Of a stretch of 64,000 nucleotides of DNA, positions 9,618 to 42,298 are shown piece after piece. The number at the start of each line of letters is the position of its first letter. Position 1 is the first letter of the stretch. The DNA is taken from positions 88,891,352-88,955,351 of the forward strand of contig CM066736.1 of NCBI GenBank assembly GCA_033961575.1, given 5' to 3'. A program made the position numbers and the translations under genes. The notes below the pieces were generated by a model that did no database searches, was not told the origin of the DNA, and saw only the letters and a list, made by a program, of their open reading frames with translations. This DNA is from Aselliscus stoliczkanus. Lineage: Eukaryota; Chordata; Mammalia; Chiroptera; Hipposideridae.

Positions 9618-10947
9618 CTGGAGCAGAGAAGGCAAGGCTGTGAGAGGCCCGCAGAAGGCGGCCTCCCCTGTGGCCTCAGCGCCTCGCCCCCTCACCTGGT
9701 GGGCTTCTCCTGCAGCAGCAGGCCTGGGAGGCGCTCGATGAAGGAACCATTGCCCAGCCAGTAGAGGATGCTGAAGTGGGGAAAGCGGCTGCAGGCGGTA
9801 CAGGACAAGGTCAGCGTTCCATCTAGGGACATGCACGGCTGTCAGCCCTTCCACAGAGCAGACCCTTCCCACTGCCATTCTGTGGCACCCTGCCCCGCTC
9901 CTCAGTGCCCACAATCCAGGAGCCTGGAGTGCTGCTGGGCCCTCCACCCAGGTGGGGAAGTCTGTTAAAGGGGAAGTATGGCTGTCGTTAGGGGAGGCCC
10001 TGCTAAGCAAGAGGAATTTGGGGACAAGTCCTTGGTTCAGGTGATGACTCCTGAGCTTGTTTCTTTAGGATAACCGTTTCTAGTGCCGAGCTTTGGTGAT
10101 TCTAGGAGCCCTTAGGGCACACTGCAGCCAGGCTCTGGGCGTCCTCTGTTCCTTATATCTGAATTCTCTCCATCTCATTTGACAGGGAGCCTCTTGGGAG
10201 CTGGGCCCTGCACTCACACTCATAATGCTGGGTGCTCAGCCAAGCTGGCCTGGTTGGTGGTAAGCGATATGGCAGAAGGGAGCAGGGGAGGATGTTCAGG
10301 AGTCAGCCCTACCCTTGGACCCTCCATGCCCACAGCCTGCTCTCCAACCATTGTGCCCTCTTGGGCTCCCATGAGAATTGCTCCTTACTTATTGGGACTT
10401 TTGCTTCTGGCCAGGTCACCTCCAATGCTGGGCACCGCTTAACTGGTAGGAGCGGTGGGGGCCGGGTGGTACTGGGGTCCTTTGTGATCCGAGCCGAGGC
10501 AGTGGCAGCTGTGGTGGCCTGACGTATAGGTGTGGCTCTGGCCAAATGGAAGATGATGTGGGCACCCAGGAACAGGACCCACAAAGGGCTGGAGTCTGAG
10601 GAAGGACCGTCACAGAGGTCAGCAGTCGTTGGTCGGCTTAGGAATGCTCAGAACCCGGGCTCGCACCTTGGCTGGAGATGGCGTTGCTGCCTGGGTATGG
10701 CTCCGGCCCAGAAACCCCTGGATTCTGCCCAGGGAATCGGAAGGACCCTCAGCCCCCACCTCTTGGCCCTTTCTGAATGGAGCACAAGGAGACTCGGGGA
10801 TGAGCCACAGCACCCAGAGGCTAACACCACACAGTGCAGTGGAGCGGGGTCTCCTGGGGGCTAAGGCTCAGGGCACCCCCCCTCCCCCCTCCCCCGTCCC
10901 GCACAGCCCCAGGTCCCACCTGCTGTCCAGTTCTGTCTCATGGTCAT
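9392..10947 (-). CDS. IL18BP: IL18BP (interleukin-18 binding protein)
   Basis: Secreted Ig-domain decoy that binds IL-18 and blocks Th1/IFN-gamma signalling. Coding exons in transcription order: 10947-10920, 10595-10389, 9822-9696, 9617-9392; 588 nt, 195 codons plus stop, all GT-AG and in phase. Residues 1-30 form a signal peptide (hydrophobic WVLFLGAHIIF). The single Ig fold has Cys at about 64, 86, 89 and 151. The IL-18-contact segment FSILYWLGNGSF (residues 95-106) keeps the Phe, Tyr and Phe matching human Phe93, Tyr97 and Phe104. The tail after residue 170 (VRNPQEGFQG ... AASS) differs from the human C terminus and carries an extra Cys pair. The start MTMRQNWT matches human MTMRHNWT. The gene lies between NUMA1 and RNF121 as in human. 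Confidence 0.95.
9696..9822 (-). CDS. IL18BP: IL18BP coding exon 3, IL-18-binding face
   Basis: Begins by completing an Asn codon (A|AT), forming an NGT glycosylation sequon, then LTLSCTACSRFPHFSILYWL and GNGSFIERLPG, with a second sequon at NGS. Donor gtgagg at 9695. These residues are the core of the IL-18 contact in human IL-18BP. Confidence 0.94.
10389..10595 (-). CDS. IL18BP: IL18BP coding exon 2, signal peptide and start of the Ig domain
   Basis: Acceptor cttcctcag, completing an Asp codon, then SSPLWVLFLGAHIIFHLARA (signal peptide core and likely cleavage region), a Thr/Ala/Ser-rich stalk, and KRCPALEVTWPEAKVPI. Donor gtaagg at 10388. Confidence 0.93.
10876..10900 (-). promoter_or_regulatory. 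G-quadruplex-type G tract in IL18BP intron 1
   Basis: On the transcribed-sense (minus) strand there are four G runs of 3, 5, 6 and 7 separated by one or two bases, a textbook quadruplex pattern. It starts 20 nt after the donor of the first coding exon. Intronic G runs at this distance often enhance splicing of short exons; function here is inferred. Confidence 0.5.
10920..10947 (-). CDS. IL18BP: IL18BP first coding exon (start codon)
   Basis: 28 coding bases: ATG at 10947-10945, MTMRQNWTA plus one base, then donor gtggga. A second in-frame ATG follows two codons later, as in human. The 5' untranslated part of this exon runs up to roughly 11.0 kb; its acceptor was not fixed with certainty. 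Confidence 0.9.
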
Positions 10948-11366
10948 GATGTCTGTGTCAGGAGCTGGCGTGCCTGGCTCTATATACGCCACGACTTCCT
11001 CTTCTTTGGGGGGAGGAGGGCAGAGTAGGAAAACGGTGAGTAAACTACTGCACCTGGCCCTCTCTTTCCCGCAGACTCCACAGCCCCCCAGGTCTGATCA
11101 TTCAGTGGACTGCCAGGCATTGCTCTTTACTCTGTTGTTCCTGCTCATCTGTCCCAATTGAAAACTCCTAGTTTTCAAAATAAAACTTCTCAAAACAGTC
11201 ACCCAGCAGAGGCTGGAGCTCTTCAGCACTTCAAAACACAGCTGCAGGATCATTCAGGGACAGTCTTTCCCCATCAGAGCCACCAACATGCTAGTTATTA
11301 GTCCAACCTAACCCTTTCATTACAGGAATAGAGCAGCTGAGGGCCAAAGAGGACGCAGGGGCTTAC

Positions 11367-11440
11367 CTAGTCACAAAGGGAGACAAAGCTCTTCCAGGCT
11401 AGAACTGATTCTGGGAAGGGCAGTCTAGAGTGAAATCCTG
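11367..11440 (-). other. IL18BP: Candidate 5' non-coding exon of IL18BP
   Basis: A strong minus-strand donor (gtgactag|gtaagcc) lies at 11367/11366, about 420 bp upstream of the start codon and just downstream of an interferon-response cluster. The upstream limit (transcription start) is a guess. Confidence 0.35.
11409..11417 (-). promoter_or_regulatory. GAS (STAT1-type) site upstream of IL18BP
   Basis: TTCTGGGAA fits TTCNNNGAA exactly. A near copy, TCCTGGGAA, lies at 11436-11444. Human IL18BP is known to be induced by IFN-gamma through STAT1/GAS, so a site here is biologically sensible. Confidence 0.55.
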
Positions 11441-11463
11441 GGAAAGCACTGCCCCTCCCCCTA

Positions 11464-11479
11464 TTTCACTTTCACTTTT
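11464..11479 (-). promoter_or_regulatory. ISRE/IRF element upstream of IL18BP
   Basis: The minus strand reads AAAAGTGAAAGTGAAA, containing GAAAGTGAAA, a perfect GAAANNGAAA IRF site in gene orientation. With the two GAS-like sites at 11409 and 11436 it forms a cluster of about 70 bp. IRF1-dependent control of IL18BP is established in human. Confidence 0.6.
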
Positions 11480-12099
11480 ATCCTAACCAAGGAATCCAAA
11501 GCAGGCCCTAGGCCACTAACACAGGGCACCCACCACAACAGCCATCTGGGCACAGCAAAGTTCCTGCACACTGTTGCCTCTTCTTGAGCCGAAGTTCACA
11601 GTGGCCAGGAAACTCCCAGCTATCTCCCACACGCCCCCTAGTCTCCAGGTGGGCAGACTATGGTCTTTAATCTACGCTTATCCTCACCGTCCCAGGGTTA
11701 CCAAGGGTGTGAATGGCCGAGTCATCCATCCCAGCAAAGGGTCAGGACTTCAGTGTCCACCTCTGCTCTTCAAAGTCTGGCCTTTGCTTCTCCATGGGCA
11801 GGCCTCCTGCTGCCTCCTTCACAGCCACATTGATATCCAAGAGGACAACTCTCCCAGGCACTGGGACCCCAAGTTGTTGGCTCGCTTTGACCATTTCACG
11901 CTCAGTGTCACACCAGCCCATTCACATCCTCATCTTTCTCGGTCCCCAAAACCTCCAAGCCAACACTCATCCATCAGTCCACAAGCCCTTCTCACTTCTC
12001 TCATCCCAGCCCAGCTTCACCAGGAAGTCCAAATTCCCCTACCTGGACTCCGGGAAGCCTGAAGAGCCTTGATTTTCAGAATCCCGTTTCGGAGCTCCA

Positions 12100-13320
12100 T
12101 GGCTCAGTTCAGCTGTGTTTAGCCCCAGGTGAGCCGGTACTGGCCTTGTCTGCAGGAACCTCTCAGAGCCAAGCTTGGAACACGAGCTGAAACGCTGGTC
12201 CTAAAAGGAGGAGACGGCACTTCCCAGGGAAGAGGGGGAGGGGCCCGGTACCGGCTCCAGCAATAACAGCGCTATAGAGACACACTAGTCTGGTGGCTGA
12301 TGGGACAATGGAGCTGGGGCTGTGGCAAGGCCAGGACTATGGTGAGGCGAGAGGCACCTGAGATGCAAAAGTGAAGGAGGCACTCACTGTCAGGGTCATG
12401 GAGGCAGAAAGAGCAGGACTGGTGATCCAATGCACGCATATATCAAGTGTGAAGGACAAGACCTGAGTGTCTGAGGTTAGTGATTTCTGTGATCAGGAAG
12501 ATGGGAGAGCTGGGGAAGCGAGGACATGCAACGGGGTTTAGGGGATGGGTCAGAACACCACATGCTGCAATCCCAAGGTGTGTGTGTGTGTAAAAACCAG
12601 ACTCATGTTCCTCATTTAGACATGAGATAAAGTCACATCTTTTGCAGGGCTCTACTTGACATTTCCCTCCCCTACATCCTGAGCTCCTAGGCTGGAGGAC
12701 ACAGGGAAACTCTTCCTTAGGCATCCCCAGCAGTTACGGGAGGCAAGGCCTGCTCGAGCTCTGAGAGACACAGTCCTTCGGGGCTTGAGGGGGATGGGAG
12801 GGAGAGGAGATAGGACTCTACTTCAGAGTGTCACAAAGAGCAGAGTTGGGCCACTGGGAGGTCACAGGACTCAGGATTGGTGAAATATGACGAGAGCCTT
12901 GGACAGCTTGGTCTCAGCTTGTCACATGAGCCGGGTGCGGGGGTTAGGGGGACAAAAATGAACGGATGATCTCTGGAACCTTCAACTGGTCGCCATTCCA
13001 CTCTCTGAGGATGGGCATGAGCAGTGGGGGACCACGGGAAGCCACCGCTGGGTAAGAGAGCCGAAGCTGAAAATGGCCCATGAGAAGGGTTGGTGGCAGG
13101 GCACTGGCCTCAGTGGTGAGGACAGTTATCCAGTGATGCCCCAGGGCCCCATCTGCCAGGTCAGGAGCCTGGCATTCCACCATTCCCAGGGATACTGAGC
13201 AGGGCCAACCACCCAGGGCCCAACTCTCAAATGGGAGCAGCAAAAAGTAGCCATGGCAGGCACCTCCAGGGACCCCAGAGAAGGAGGTGGGAAGAAGAAA
13301 AGCAAGATGGTGTTCAGCTT
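12100..13320. other. IL18BP-RNF121 intergenic sequence, no gene seen
   Basis: Unique-looking sequence with a (TG)n run at 12580-12592 and no recognisable exon. Distal 5' exons or alternative promoters of IL18BP could lie at 12.1-12.3 kb, where both strands are GC-richer, but I cannot place them. Confidence 0.4.
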
Positions 13321-13324
13321 TCCA

Positions 13325-14431
13325 ACCCAGCTCATGGCACTTTATTCAGAATGGAGTGACAAGATCCAGCTTGGTTCTTGCTGCCCTCGAAGGGGCAGGC
13401 CCAGCTGGGCCATATTCCCTAGGAGCCCAGTGCAGAAGCCCATGTTTGCCCTACTTCTTTCAGAACTCCTAAGACCAGGGCTGAGGCGTCCCTGGAACCC
13501 CCTTTCAGAAGCCACTCACCAGGCTCCCTCTCCCCCACCCACCAGGCCCAGGCCGGACCCGCGAATGACAAGGCTGACTTATGGCTATTCCCTGGGCTGG
13601 GAATCCCCTGCCAGCGTCAAGGGAACACTGATGACAGTCCCTGTGCCGCATACATAGACACACGCACACATTTTCACTCAGGCTTTCGGGGAAGGAAGTG
13701 ATGTGGCCGTGTGGCCTTTGGCACGTGTCACCACTTCCGGGCTCGAGGGGCCCTAATCACTGCTGCTGATAGTATTCCTGAGGCCGGTTACCCATGCTCC
13801 TGGTGCTTCTGGCTGCCCCCAAACAAATCCTCAAAACATTCTGAGGCCCCACGGCTTCCCTTGCTGGAAAAGCCCCAGGGTTCCACTTCCCTCAACCAGC
13901 CCATGGCTCCTGGACAGGGGAAGACAGAGTCAGACACAACATCCCGTGTCCCAGACAGGGGAGGAGCGAGCACCCACTCCTCAGTGCTCGTCTGTGGCAC
14001 CCGTGGGAGTGCTTCAGCTCTTCCACACTGAGTGCACCGGGAGTGAGCCCCCAGAGGGAGGAAAGGGCAGGGGGTGGGCTGAGGCCCTCAGCCAGGGGTG
14101 AGAAGGCTCCTTGAAACCAAAAAAGGTGGTGGCTCTGCTCCTGCCCTGCTCAAGCAGGGAAGGCGAAGCCTGGAGGAGATGGGGCAATTCCTATGCTCCA
14201 CAATAAAAAAGGTTTTTAAATATATTCATCAAAATAGTTTTCTTTTAAAAAGCCCCCACTGCTGACAGCCCCACTGGCTAGCTCGCGGTCATATCCCTCC
14301 CCCACCCGGACACAGCCGGCGGGGTCCTGAGTGGCCCAAGTGCCCCTTTGAGTCTTTCCCACCCAGGAGGTCTTGAAGGGCAGCAAAGAGAGTGCCCTGA
14401 GGTCCAAGGTGGGTGGGTGCTCTTCGCCCGA
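13325..14431 (-). other. RNF121: RNF121 3' untranslated region
   Basis: Sequence between the RNF121 stop codon and a minus-strand polyadenylation signal at 13341-13346. It is unique sequence without obvious repeats; plus-strand frames across it are not supported. Confidence 0.7.
13341..13346 (-). terminator. RNF121 polyadenylation signal
   Basis: TTTATT on the plus strand reads AATAAA on the minus strand, about 1.1 kb after the stop codon. Distance and orientation make it the most likely 3' end. Confidence 0.7.
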
Positions 14432-35718
<21,287 letters not shown>

Positions 35719-35829
35719 GGGCTGGCCGAGTGGCGCAGTGGTTAAGCGCTAGCTTGGGAAGCCAGCGGCCCTGATTCGGTCCCACATATGAGGGCCAGTG
35801 ACACTGCCCTCAAAAAATAAATAAAAAGG
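35719..35829 (+). repeat. Short tRNA-SINE (form A)
   Basis: Plus copy, hairpin gctagcttgggaagccagc, A/T-rich tail of aaataaa units. Confidence 0.88.
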
Positions 35830-35914
35830 AAATACATATTGATTTTAATAATATTGTATTTTATTTAACCCAATATACCCAAAATATTACCATTTATATA
35901 TATATTTTTTTTCT

Positions 35915-36498
35915 TTTTTCTTTTTTTTTTTTTTAAAGATTTTATTGTGGGGGCCGGCCGAGTGGCGCGGTGGTTAAGCGCTGGCTTGGGAAGCCAGCGG
36001 CCCCGGTTCCGGTCCTACATATGAGGGTCAGTGACACTGCCCTCAAAAAAAACAACAAAAAAACCCCCAGATTTTATTGGGGGAGGGGAACAGCGCTGGG
36101 GAATCGGGGAAGGGGAACAGACAAGTTGCTGTCTTTTTGTTCTTCAGTCTAGTGGAGGACGCTGCTTCACTGGCCCATGTTGGTATTGTCATTGTGCTCT
36201 TCCCTGATGAGGCAGATCGGTCGCCAGCCTCTGGATGATTGCTCACCGCGGCTATTGGCAGCTCATGCTGGCTGCCAGCCTCTCACGCTGGCTGCCGGCC
36301 ACTCACTGTAGCCTATGGCAGCCCGCTGCAGCAGGGGCTGCAGCCCACACCATCACCGGGGCTTGCACAGCTCAGCTCCAGGTGGAGCTGTTGTTAGCTA
36401 TAGAGGACAGTGTCACTGGCCCTCATATGTGGGATACGAACCGGGACCGCTGGCATCCCAAAACCAGCTCTTAACGAATGCGCCACTCGGCCTGCCCC
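35915..36498 (-). repeat. Long tRNA-SINE (form B), minus, split by a form A copy
   Basis: The tail (aaagattttatt) and body of a minus form B element are interrupted at 35951-36068 by a plus form A copy; both halves are in register. The 5' end is at 36498. Confidence 0.88.
35951..36068 (+). repeat. Short tRNA-SINE (form A) nested in a form B tail
   Basis: Consensus hairpin GCTGGCTTGGGAAGCCAGC, tail with an (AAAAC)-like run. The duplicated target is the form B tail itself: AGATTTTATTGTGGG left, AGATTTTATTGGGGG right. So form A was still mobile after this form B copy had inserted. Confidence 0.9.
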
Positions 36499-38097
36499 CA
36501 TTTCAACATATATTCAATATTAAAGTTACTTATGAAATATTTTGTTCTTTTTTTGTACTAAGGCTTTGAAATCTGATGTGTATTTTATATTTATAGTACA
36601 CATTTTCAGCACTCAATAGCCACGTGGGACTGGTGGCTACCATATTGGATAGTGCAACTTAGAGGATCTTTTTAGCATTCAGTTGACTGTGGCTACTACT
36701 CTTACAGGCTGCTCTGTGGCAAGAAAAAGCCTCAGTTTTTTTAGTGTTATTTTAACAGATGAAAAGAGAGACACAGTGAGAAGAGAATGGTGAGCAGAGC
36801 CACTCTGCTTCCAGCTTCCAGCTAGTGTGCCCACTGGTGCTGGCTGCTGGCCAGTGAACAATGTAGCCTCCGTACCAAGTCTACTGTACCGGAACCCCCA
36901 GCTGGCTTTCTGAATGAAGCAGTCTAAAATATTCTGGCCTTACGTAAAAGTGTGGGATGTAGTAACAAGTGGCTACCCAAATAAGGCTCCAGGTGACATT
37001 CTAGGGAGATACTGGGAGGAGATAAGGAAAAGACATCACAATGAACAACAGGTTATTGAAACTAGGGGGAAAAAACAACCAGGATCATAGATAGAGGTGG
37101 GGTGTAGAAAGAAGGGCTGCAGGGCCCTTAGCCTTCACATTGTTTGCTTTAACAGGCTCAGGGGGGTGTTTACAAAACCATGGGCCCAGAGGTTAGAGAA
37201 GAATTAAATCACATTCTTTGGTCACAGTTGTCCTCTTGGAGAGAAAAAAGAATTCCTGATCTCCTTCCAGCTTTCCCCAAAGTTGGCTGTTGCTTAAGAA
37301 TGACCAGCCTGCCCTAACAGGCGCTTTCCCACTCATCACCAATCATCCACAGCACGTTCCGTGGGGGACTCTGGCCAAGCTCATTTTCCCTACATGAGCT
37401 GCAACTCTGCATATTTTGGGTGTGGTGAGAGGCCAAGGAACTGGATTCTATTCTGGCTTGAACAAAGACACAATCAGGACTAAGTCTGGATATGGGTGTA
37501 AAAGGGATGAAAGATCTTGCCTTGTTTTGTAACTTTCAGGCTTGAAACTTTAAGGGTATAAAGGTATTCAACTGACATCATGAAAGAGAAACGGAGGGGG
37601 AAAAAAAGGAAAGAAAAGGGAGGGAGGGAGGAATTTAGGGACAAGATCAGGCTCTTTGAAACCAGATGGCCCAGTAGACCTGGATTCTAAGTTCTATTCT
37701 GCCTCCAACTCATTGGGTCATCCAAGGAGGTCCTTCCTCCTCAAAAAAAGAGTTTGACTTGATTTTTCAAACCACTTTAATTTCTAACATGCCAAGGTTC
37801 TGTTAAGCAGCCTTATATTTTAGACTTCCTGGGAGAGCACTTCACTCATTCATCCATCAAGTATTTATTTTGCATTTAATGGGAAGAGGAATGTAAAAAT
37901 AAATATAACCTCTAGTCTCTGTCCTCAAGAAGCTAAGAGTCTAGCAGCAGGAGAAAAACAAATCAAACCCTATTTTAATGATTTTATTAATCTTTAGCGC
38001 CTTTATAGAAGAAGTATAAGTAGAAATCATTAAAGAACAAATGAACAAAGTCTAATGAGAGTGAAATGACCAGAGAGTTTAGAATTAAAGAAATCTA
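36499..38097. other. RNF121 intron, unassigned
   Basis: No exon. An A/G-rich purine run lies at 37590-37632; the remainder is ordinary non-repetitive intron. Confidence 0.45.
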
Positions 38098-38609
38098 GGG
38101 GCCGGCCAAGTGGCTCAGTTGGTTAAGAGTTGGCTTAAGAGCGCGAGCTCTGAGCAACAGGGCTGCTGGTTCAATTCTCACATGGGCCAGTGACGCTGTG
38201 CCCAAGCTGAGCTGTTGCTGAGCTGCCAACAGGTGGCAGGATGGCTCAGCTGGTGTAACAACAAGATTGCCTGTTTGATGGTGGGCTACGCCCACCTGCA
38301 ACTAAGACTGAACTCGGCACCTTGGGCTGAGCTGCTACCCAGATGGCTCAATGGATAGAGCGTGCGCTCTTAACAACAAGGCTGCCGTGTTGGACTCCCC
38401 CATGGGATGGTGGCTATGCCCATCCGCAACTAAGATTGAACACAACACCTTGAGCTTTGAGGCCACAAGCGCCGACAGGAAGCCAGATGGCAACTGGCGC
38501 CCTCCACAACAAAGATTGAAGAACAACAACTTGGCCGGTCCCCTTCCCCAATTCCCCAATACTGTTCCCCGCCCCCAATTTCCCAACAAAGTCTTTAAAA
38601 AACCCCAAA
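38098..38609 (+). repeat. Long composite tRNA-SINE (form E)
   Basis: About 510 bp made of a form C-like head, then further tRNA-like modules (ggatggctcagctggtgt and ccagatggctcaatggatag), then a body with 'gccctccacaac aaagattgaagaacaacaact' and a tail cccaacaaagtctttaaaa. This modular plan is typical of rhinolophoid bat SINEs as I know them. Confidence 0.82.
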
Positions 38610-38617
38610 AAACTAGG

Positions 38618-38727
38618 GGGCTGGCCAAGTGGCGCGGCGGTTAAGCGCTGGCTTGGGAAGCCAGTAGCCCAGGTTCGGTCCCACATATAGGGGCCAGTGA
38701 GACTGCCCTCAAAAAACACAAAACAAA
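38618..38727 (+). repeat. Short tRNA-SINE (form A)
   Basis: Sits directly behind the form E tail; ends gactgccctc plus A-rich tail. A 38730-39060 stretch after it looks MIR-like (cttaggcaaatcacttaacc, aaaatggggttaacaatat). Confidence 0.87.
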
Positions 38728-39132
38728 AATCTAAATATGAATCTCAATACAGCTACTGTGATACTTAGGCAAATCACTTAACCCTGATAAGCCTCAATTT
38801 TCTGAAATGTAAAATGGGGTTAACAATATGTATCCTCATAAGGTTGTATGGGTTAAGTTAATGCACGGAAAGCTCTTTGAGCAGTGCCTAACAAGGTACA
38901 CATTCAATATAAGTAATGTAATAAACAATGTAAGTATTCAATATAATAGCTTTTAAATTTAAATAGAAGTAATGTATATAAAATGAGCACAGTGCATAAT
39001 TCGTAGTAAGTGTTCAGTAAATGAGAGCTCTTATTATGGCATTACATGATCAAAACGACAAAGTTATATACATAAGGGAGCAAAGACCGCAATGAGGCAA
39101 CTGAAATAATCAACATATTAAAAGTGGTTGGG

Positions 39133-39278
39133 GGCCGGCCGAGTGGTTCAGTTGCTTAAGAGCTCGCTCAAGAGTACGAGCTGAGCTCTGAGCAACAGCG
39201 GTTCGATGCCAGCCTGAGCTGAGTTGCCATTGAGCTGCCAACAGGTGGCAGGATGGCTCAGCTATAGAAAAAAAAAAA
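39133..39278 (+). repeat. tRNA-SINE (form C)
   Basis: About 146 bp, ends caggatggctcagctat plus 14 A. Perfect 12-bp duplication AAAGTGGTTGGG (39121-39132, 39279-39290). Confidence 0.9.
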
Positions 39279-40815
39279 AAAGTGGTTGGGTTACAGCAAT
39301 TTTGTTATAATGTTTAATTTTTTTCCAGGGAAAATAAGTGACCTAAAAACACAAACCAAGGGAGGCAACCAAGATGGCGTAGTAGGTAAATGTTGTGTTT
39401 ACCTTTTCTCACAACCATATCAAAATTACAAGTTATCTATAAAACAACCATGATTGAGAATCACCTAAAATCAAGCTGAACTGAAAAACCTTTCAACTAA
39501 GGACATGCAGAAGAAGCCACCTCCAGACTGGTAAAAAGGTCAGAGACACAGAACGGGCTGGTCCCACACCTGCGTGTGATCACTGAAGATCGGGAGGGCT
39601 ATTGCGGCTGTGGGGGTTCCCTCCTCTATCCCCTAGAGGAGCGAGAGATCCCAGCTCCACCCCAGGCCAGGGCTTCATGCTGGGGAGAGAAGTCCCCATA
39701 ATTTTTGGTTGTGAAAACCAGTGGAGATCGGGACTAAGTCTGAATGTGGCTGCACTCACAGGCACTCCTATTAAAGGGGCCATGTGCGGCATCGCTTGCT
39801 CTGAGCTCCAGTGCTGGGGCAGCAGCTGGAAAGGTGGCAGGGACATATGGTGGGGAACGGAGTTGTCTGGCTTGGACGGGGGCTGGAGAGGCAGCTTTCT
39901 TCTGGATGGGGGAGCTGGTGGAGGCCATTGTTTCTGTGCTGAGCCCTCCCCCTTCCCCTCATGCAGAAACAGGCAGCCGCCATATATGAATGTCTGCTGT
40001 TTGTTGACCATGCCCTGGAGATTTGAGACCTGGCCCTGCCCAACTTTTGGGCACTCCCATGCTGCTTCCAGCAGCTTTTTCATGCAGACCACCTTTTTGG
40101 CTCAAGCTGTAGACTTTCCTAGGGTCTCTCAAAGGTTTGAGGAACCCAGACAAGCAGCATCTGGCTTGATCATGTCCTGCACCTCTGTCTGAGCAGCCCT
40201 ACGCCGGCACTAGCGGCAGCCAGCCGTGGTTCATGGCTTGGCCTCTCAAGACGCTTGCCCAAGCACAGCACAGGTGGCAGATATCTGCAAATTTCTTTCT
40301 GGCTCCTGCTAGGTGGCCCTGGGTGGGGCATGGGCTGTGGCTGAACTTGACCTAGAGCGGATCAACAGGAGCTTGACCTACAAGAGGGGTCTAAGGTGGT
40401 CCTGGGGCTGGCGCCCCCAGTGGCCAGCTTCAAAACACACTGAGCATCACCCAGCTGTCTCCAAGTACAACACACCCAAGGGGCAGACACCAGAGTCCTG
40501 CAGAGGCAGATCCTGCTCTGTAGGATCAGCCCCTGCACAACTCTTCCACTATAGTCAAAGCCAGTTCGTCACAACCAGTGAGCCCAAGGGTCAATCCCTC
40601 CCATTGATGTGCAATTATCAACCAAGAATCAAATACAAGAGTAGGGCACATACAACCCACACAAGGGACACATCTGGGGTGCGTGGCTCAAATTACCAGA
40701 AAAACTGTGCCACTAAACCCCAAAACACACTTACTACATAAGGTCACTCTACTAAGACCGTAAGACATAGCAACCATACCTAATACATAGAAACAAACAC
40801 AGGGAGGCAGCCACA

Positions 40816-42110
40816 ATGGGGAGACAAAGAAACATGTCCCAAATAAAAGAACAGAATAAAGCTCCAGAAAAACAACTAAGTGATACAGAGATAAGCAATC
40901 TATGAGAGGCAGAGTTCCAAAACACCAGTTATAAGAATGCTCAATGAGGGCCGGCCGAGTGGCACATTGGTTAAGAGCTGGCTTGGGATGTCAGCGGCCC
41001 CGATTCGGATCCCACATATGAGGGCCAGTGACACATATGAGGGCCAGCTAACAACAGCTCTACCTGGAGATGGGCTGCGTGAGCCCCGGCGACAGTGTAG
41101 GCTGCAGTCCCTGCTGTAATGGACTGCCATAGACTGCAGTGAGTGGCTGGCAGCCAGCGTGGGCTGCCAATAACCGTGGTGAGCGGCCATCCAGAGGCCG
41201 GCAACCGAGCGCAATGATGATACCAACATGGGCCAGTGAAGCAATGTCCTCCGCAACTAGACTGAAGAACAAAAGGACAGCAACTTGTCTGTTTCCCTTC
41301 CCCGATTCCCCAATGCTGTTCCCCTCCCCCAATTCCCCAATAAAATCTTAAAAAGGAAGAAAAAAAAAAGAATGCTCAATGATCTCGTAAAAATGGAGAT
41401 GGAAACCATAATGAAGAACCAGTCGGAAATAAAGAATACAATAATGGAAATGAAGAATATACTGCAGGGAATCAACAGTAGATTAGATGAAGCAGAGGAT
41501 CCAACCAGCGATGTAGAAGATAAGGTGGCAGAAAAAACCCAACCAGAACAGCAAAATGAAAAAAGAATCCAAAAAATTGAGGAGAGTTTAAGGAGCCTCC
41601 GGAACAATACCAAGCGTACCAACATTTGCATTATAGGGGTACCAGAAGGAGAAGAGTAAGAAAAAGGAATTGAAAACCTATTTGAAGAAATAATGGCAGG
41701 AAACTTCCCTAACCTGGTGAAGGAAATAGACATACAAGCACAGCACACACAGAGTCCCAAACAAGATAAACCCAAAAGGTCAAACTAAGACACATCATAA
41801 TTAAAATGCCAAAGGTTGAAGACAAATAGAGTATCTTAAAAGCAGCAAGGGAAAAGCAGTTAGTTACCTACAGGGGAGCCCCATAAGACTGGCAGTAGAT
41901 TTCTCAACAGAAACTTTCCAGGCAAGAAGGGAGGGGCAGGAAATATTCCAAGTGATGAAAAGCAACGACATACAACCAAGATTGCTCTACCCAGCAAGGG
42001 TCATTTAGAATTGGAGGACATATAAGGATCTTCCCAGACAAGAAAAAGCTAAAGGAGTTTTCATCACCAACAAACCAGTATTACAAGGAATCTTAGAGGG
42101 GCTTCTTTAA
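40816..42110 (+). pseudogene. HAL1 ORF1-like protein remnant
   Basis: L1 ORF1p-type sequence: a coiled-coil stretch (MEMETIMKNQSEIKNTIMEM), an RRM-start motif NTKRTNICIIGVPEGEE and a C-terminal part with HIIIKMPKVEDK-like residues. Broken by stops (for example at 40906 and 41657) and by the SINE at 40948. The RNA-binding protein is no longer made. Confidence 0.75.
40948..41368 (+). repeat. Long tRNA-SINE (form B) nested in HAL1 ORF1
   Basis: Perfect 15-bp duplication AAGAATGCTCAATGA (40933-40947, 41369-41383). Internal oddity: cacatatgagggccag is duplicated in tandem (41014 and 41034), next to a short deletion in the body. Confidence 0.92.
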
Positions 42111-42298
42111 GATGGGAGGGGGGGGTAAAGGATGGGTAAAAGGGGAAAGGGGGATGTAGGGTATAGCATAAGGAAAATAGTCAACAATACTATAATAAGT
42201 AGGTATGGTGCCATGTAGGTACTAGATCTAGGGGTGACAGATTGGAATGGGGTTGGGGGCAGGGTGAAAAGGTGACGGTACTAAGAAATACAAATTGG

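Noticed and set aside
9516..10010. 164-codon minus-strand frame through IL18BP
   Set aside because: Shadow frame; the correct IL18BP product uses spliced exons in other phases.
39602..40192. 196-codon frame, the longest unassigned ORF
   Set aside because: Lies in the GC-rich 5' region of the HAL1 element; frames on both strands there are open, which reflects base composition.
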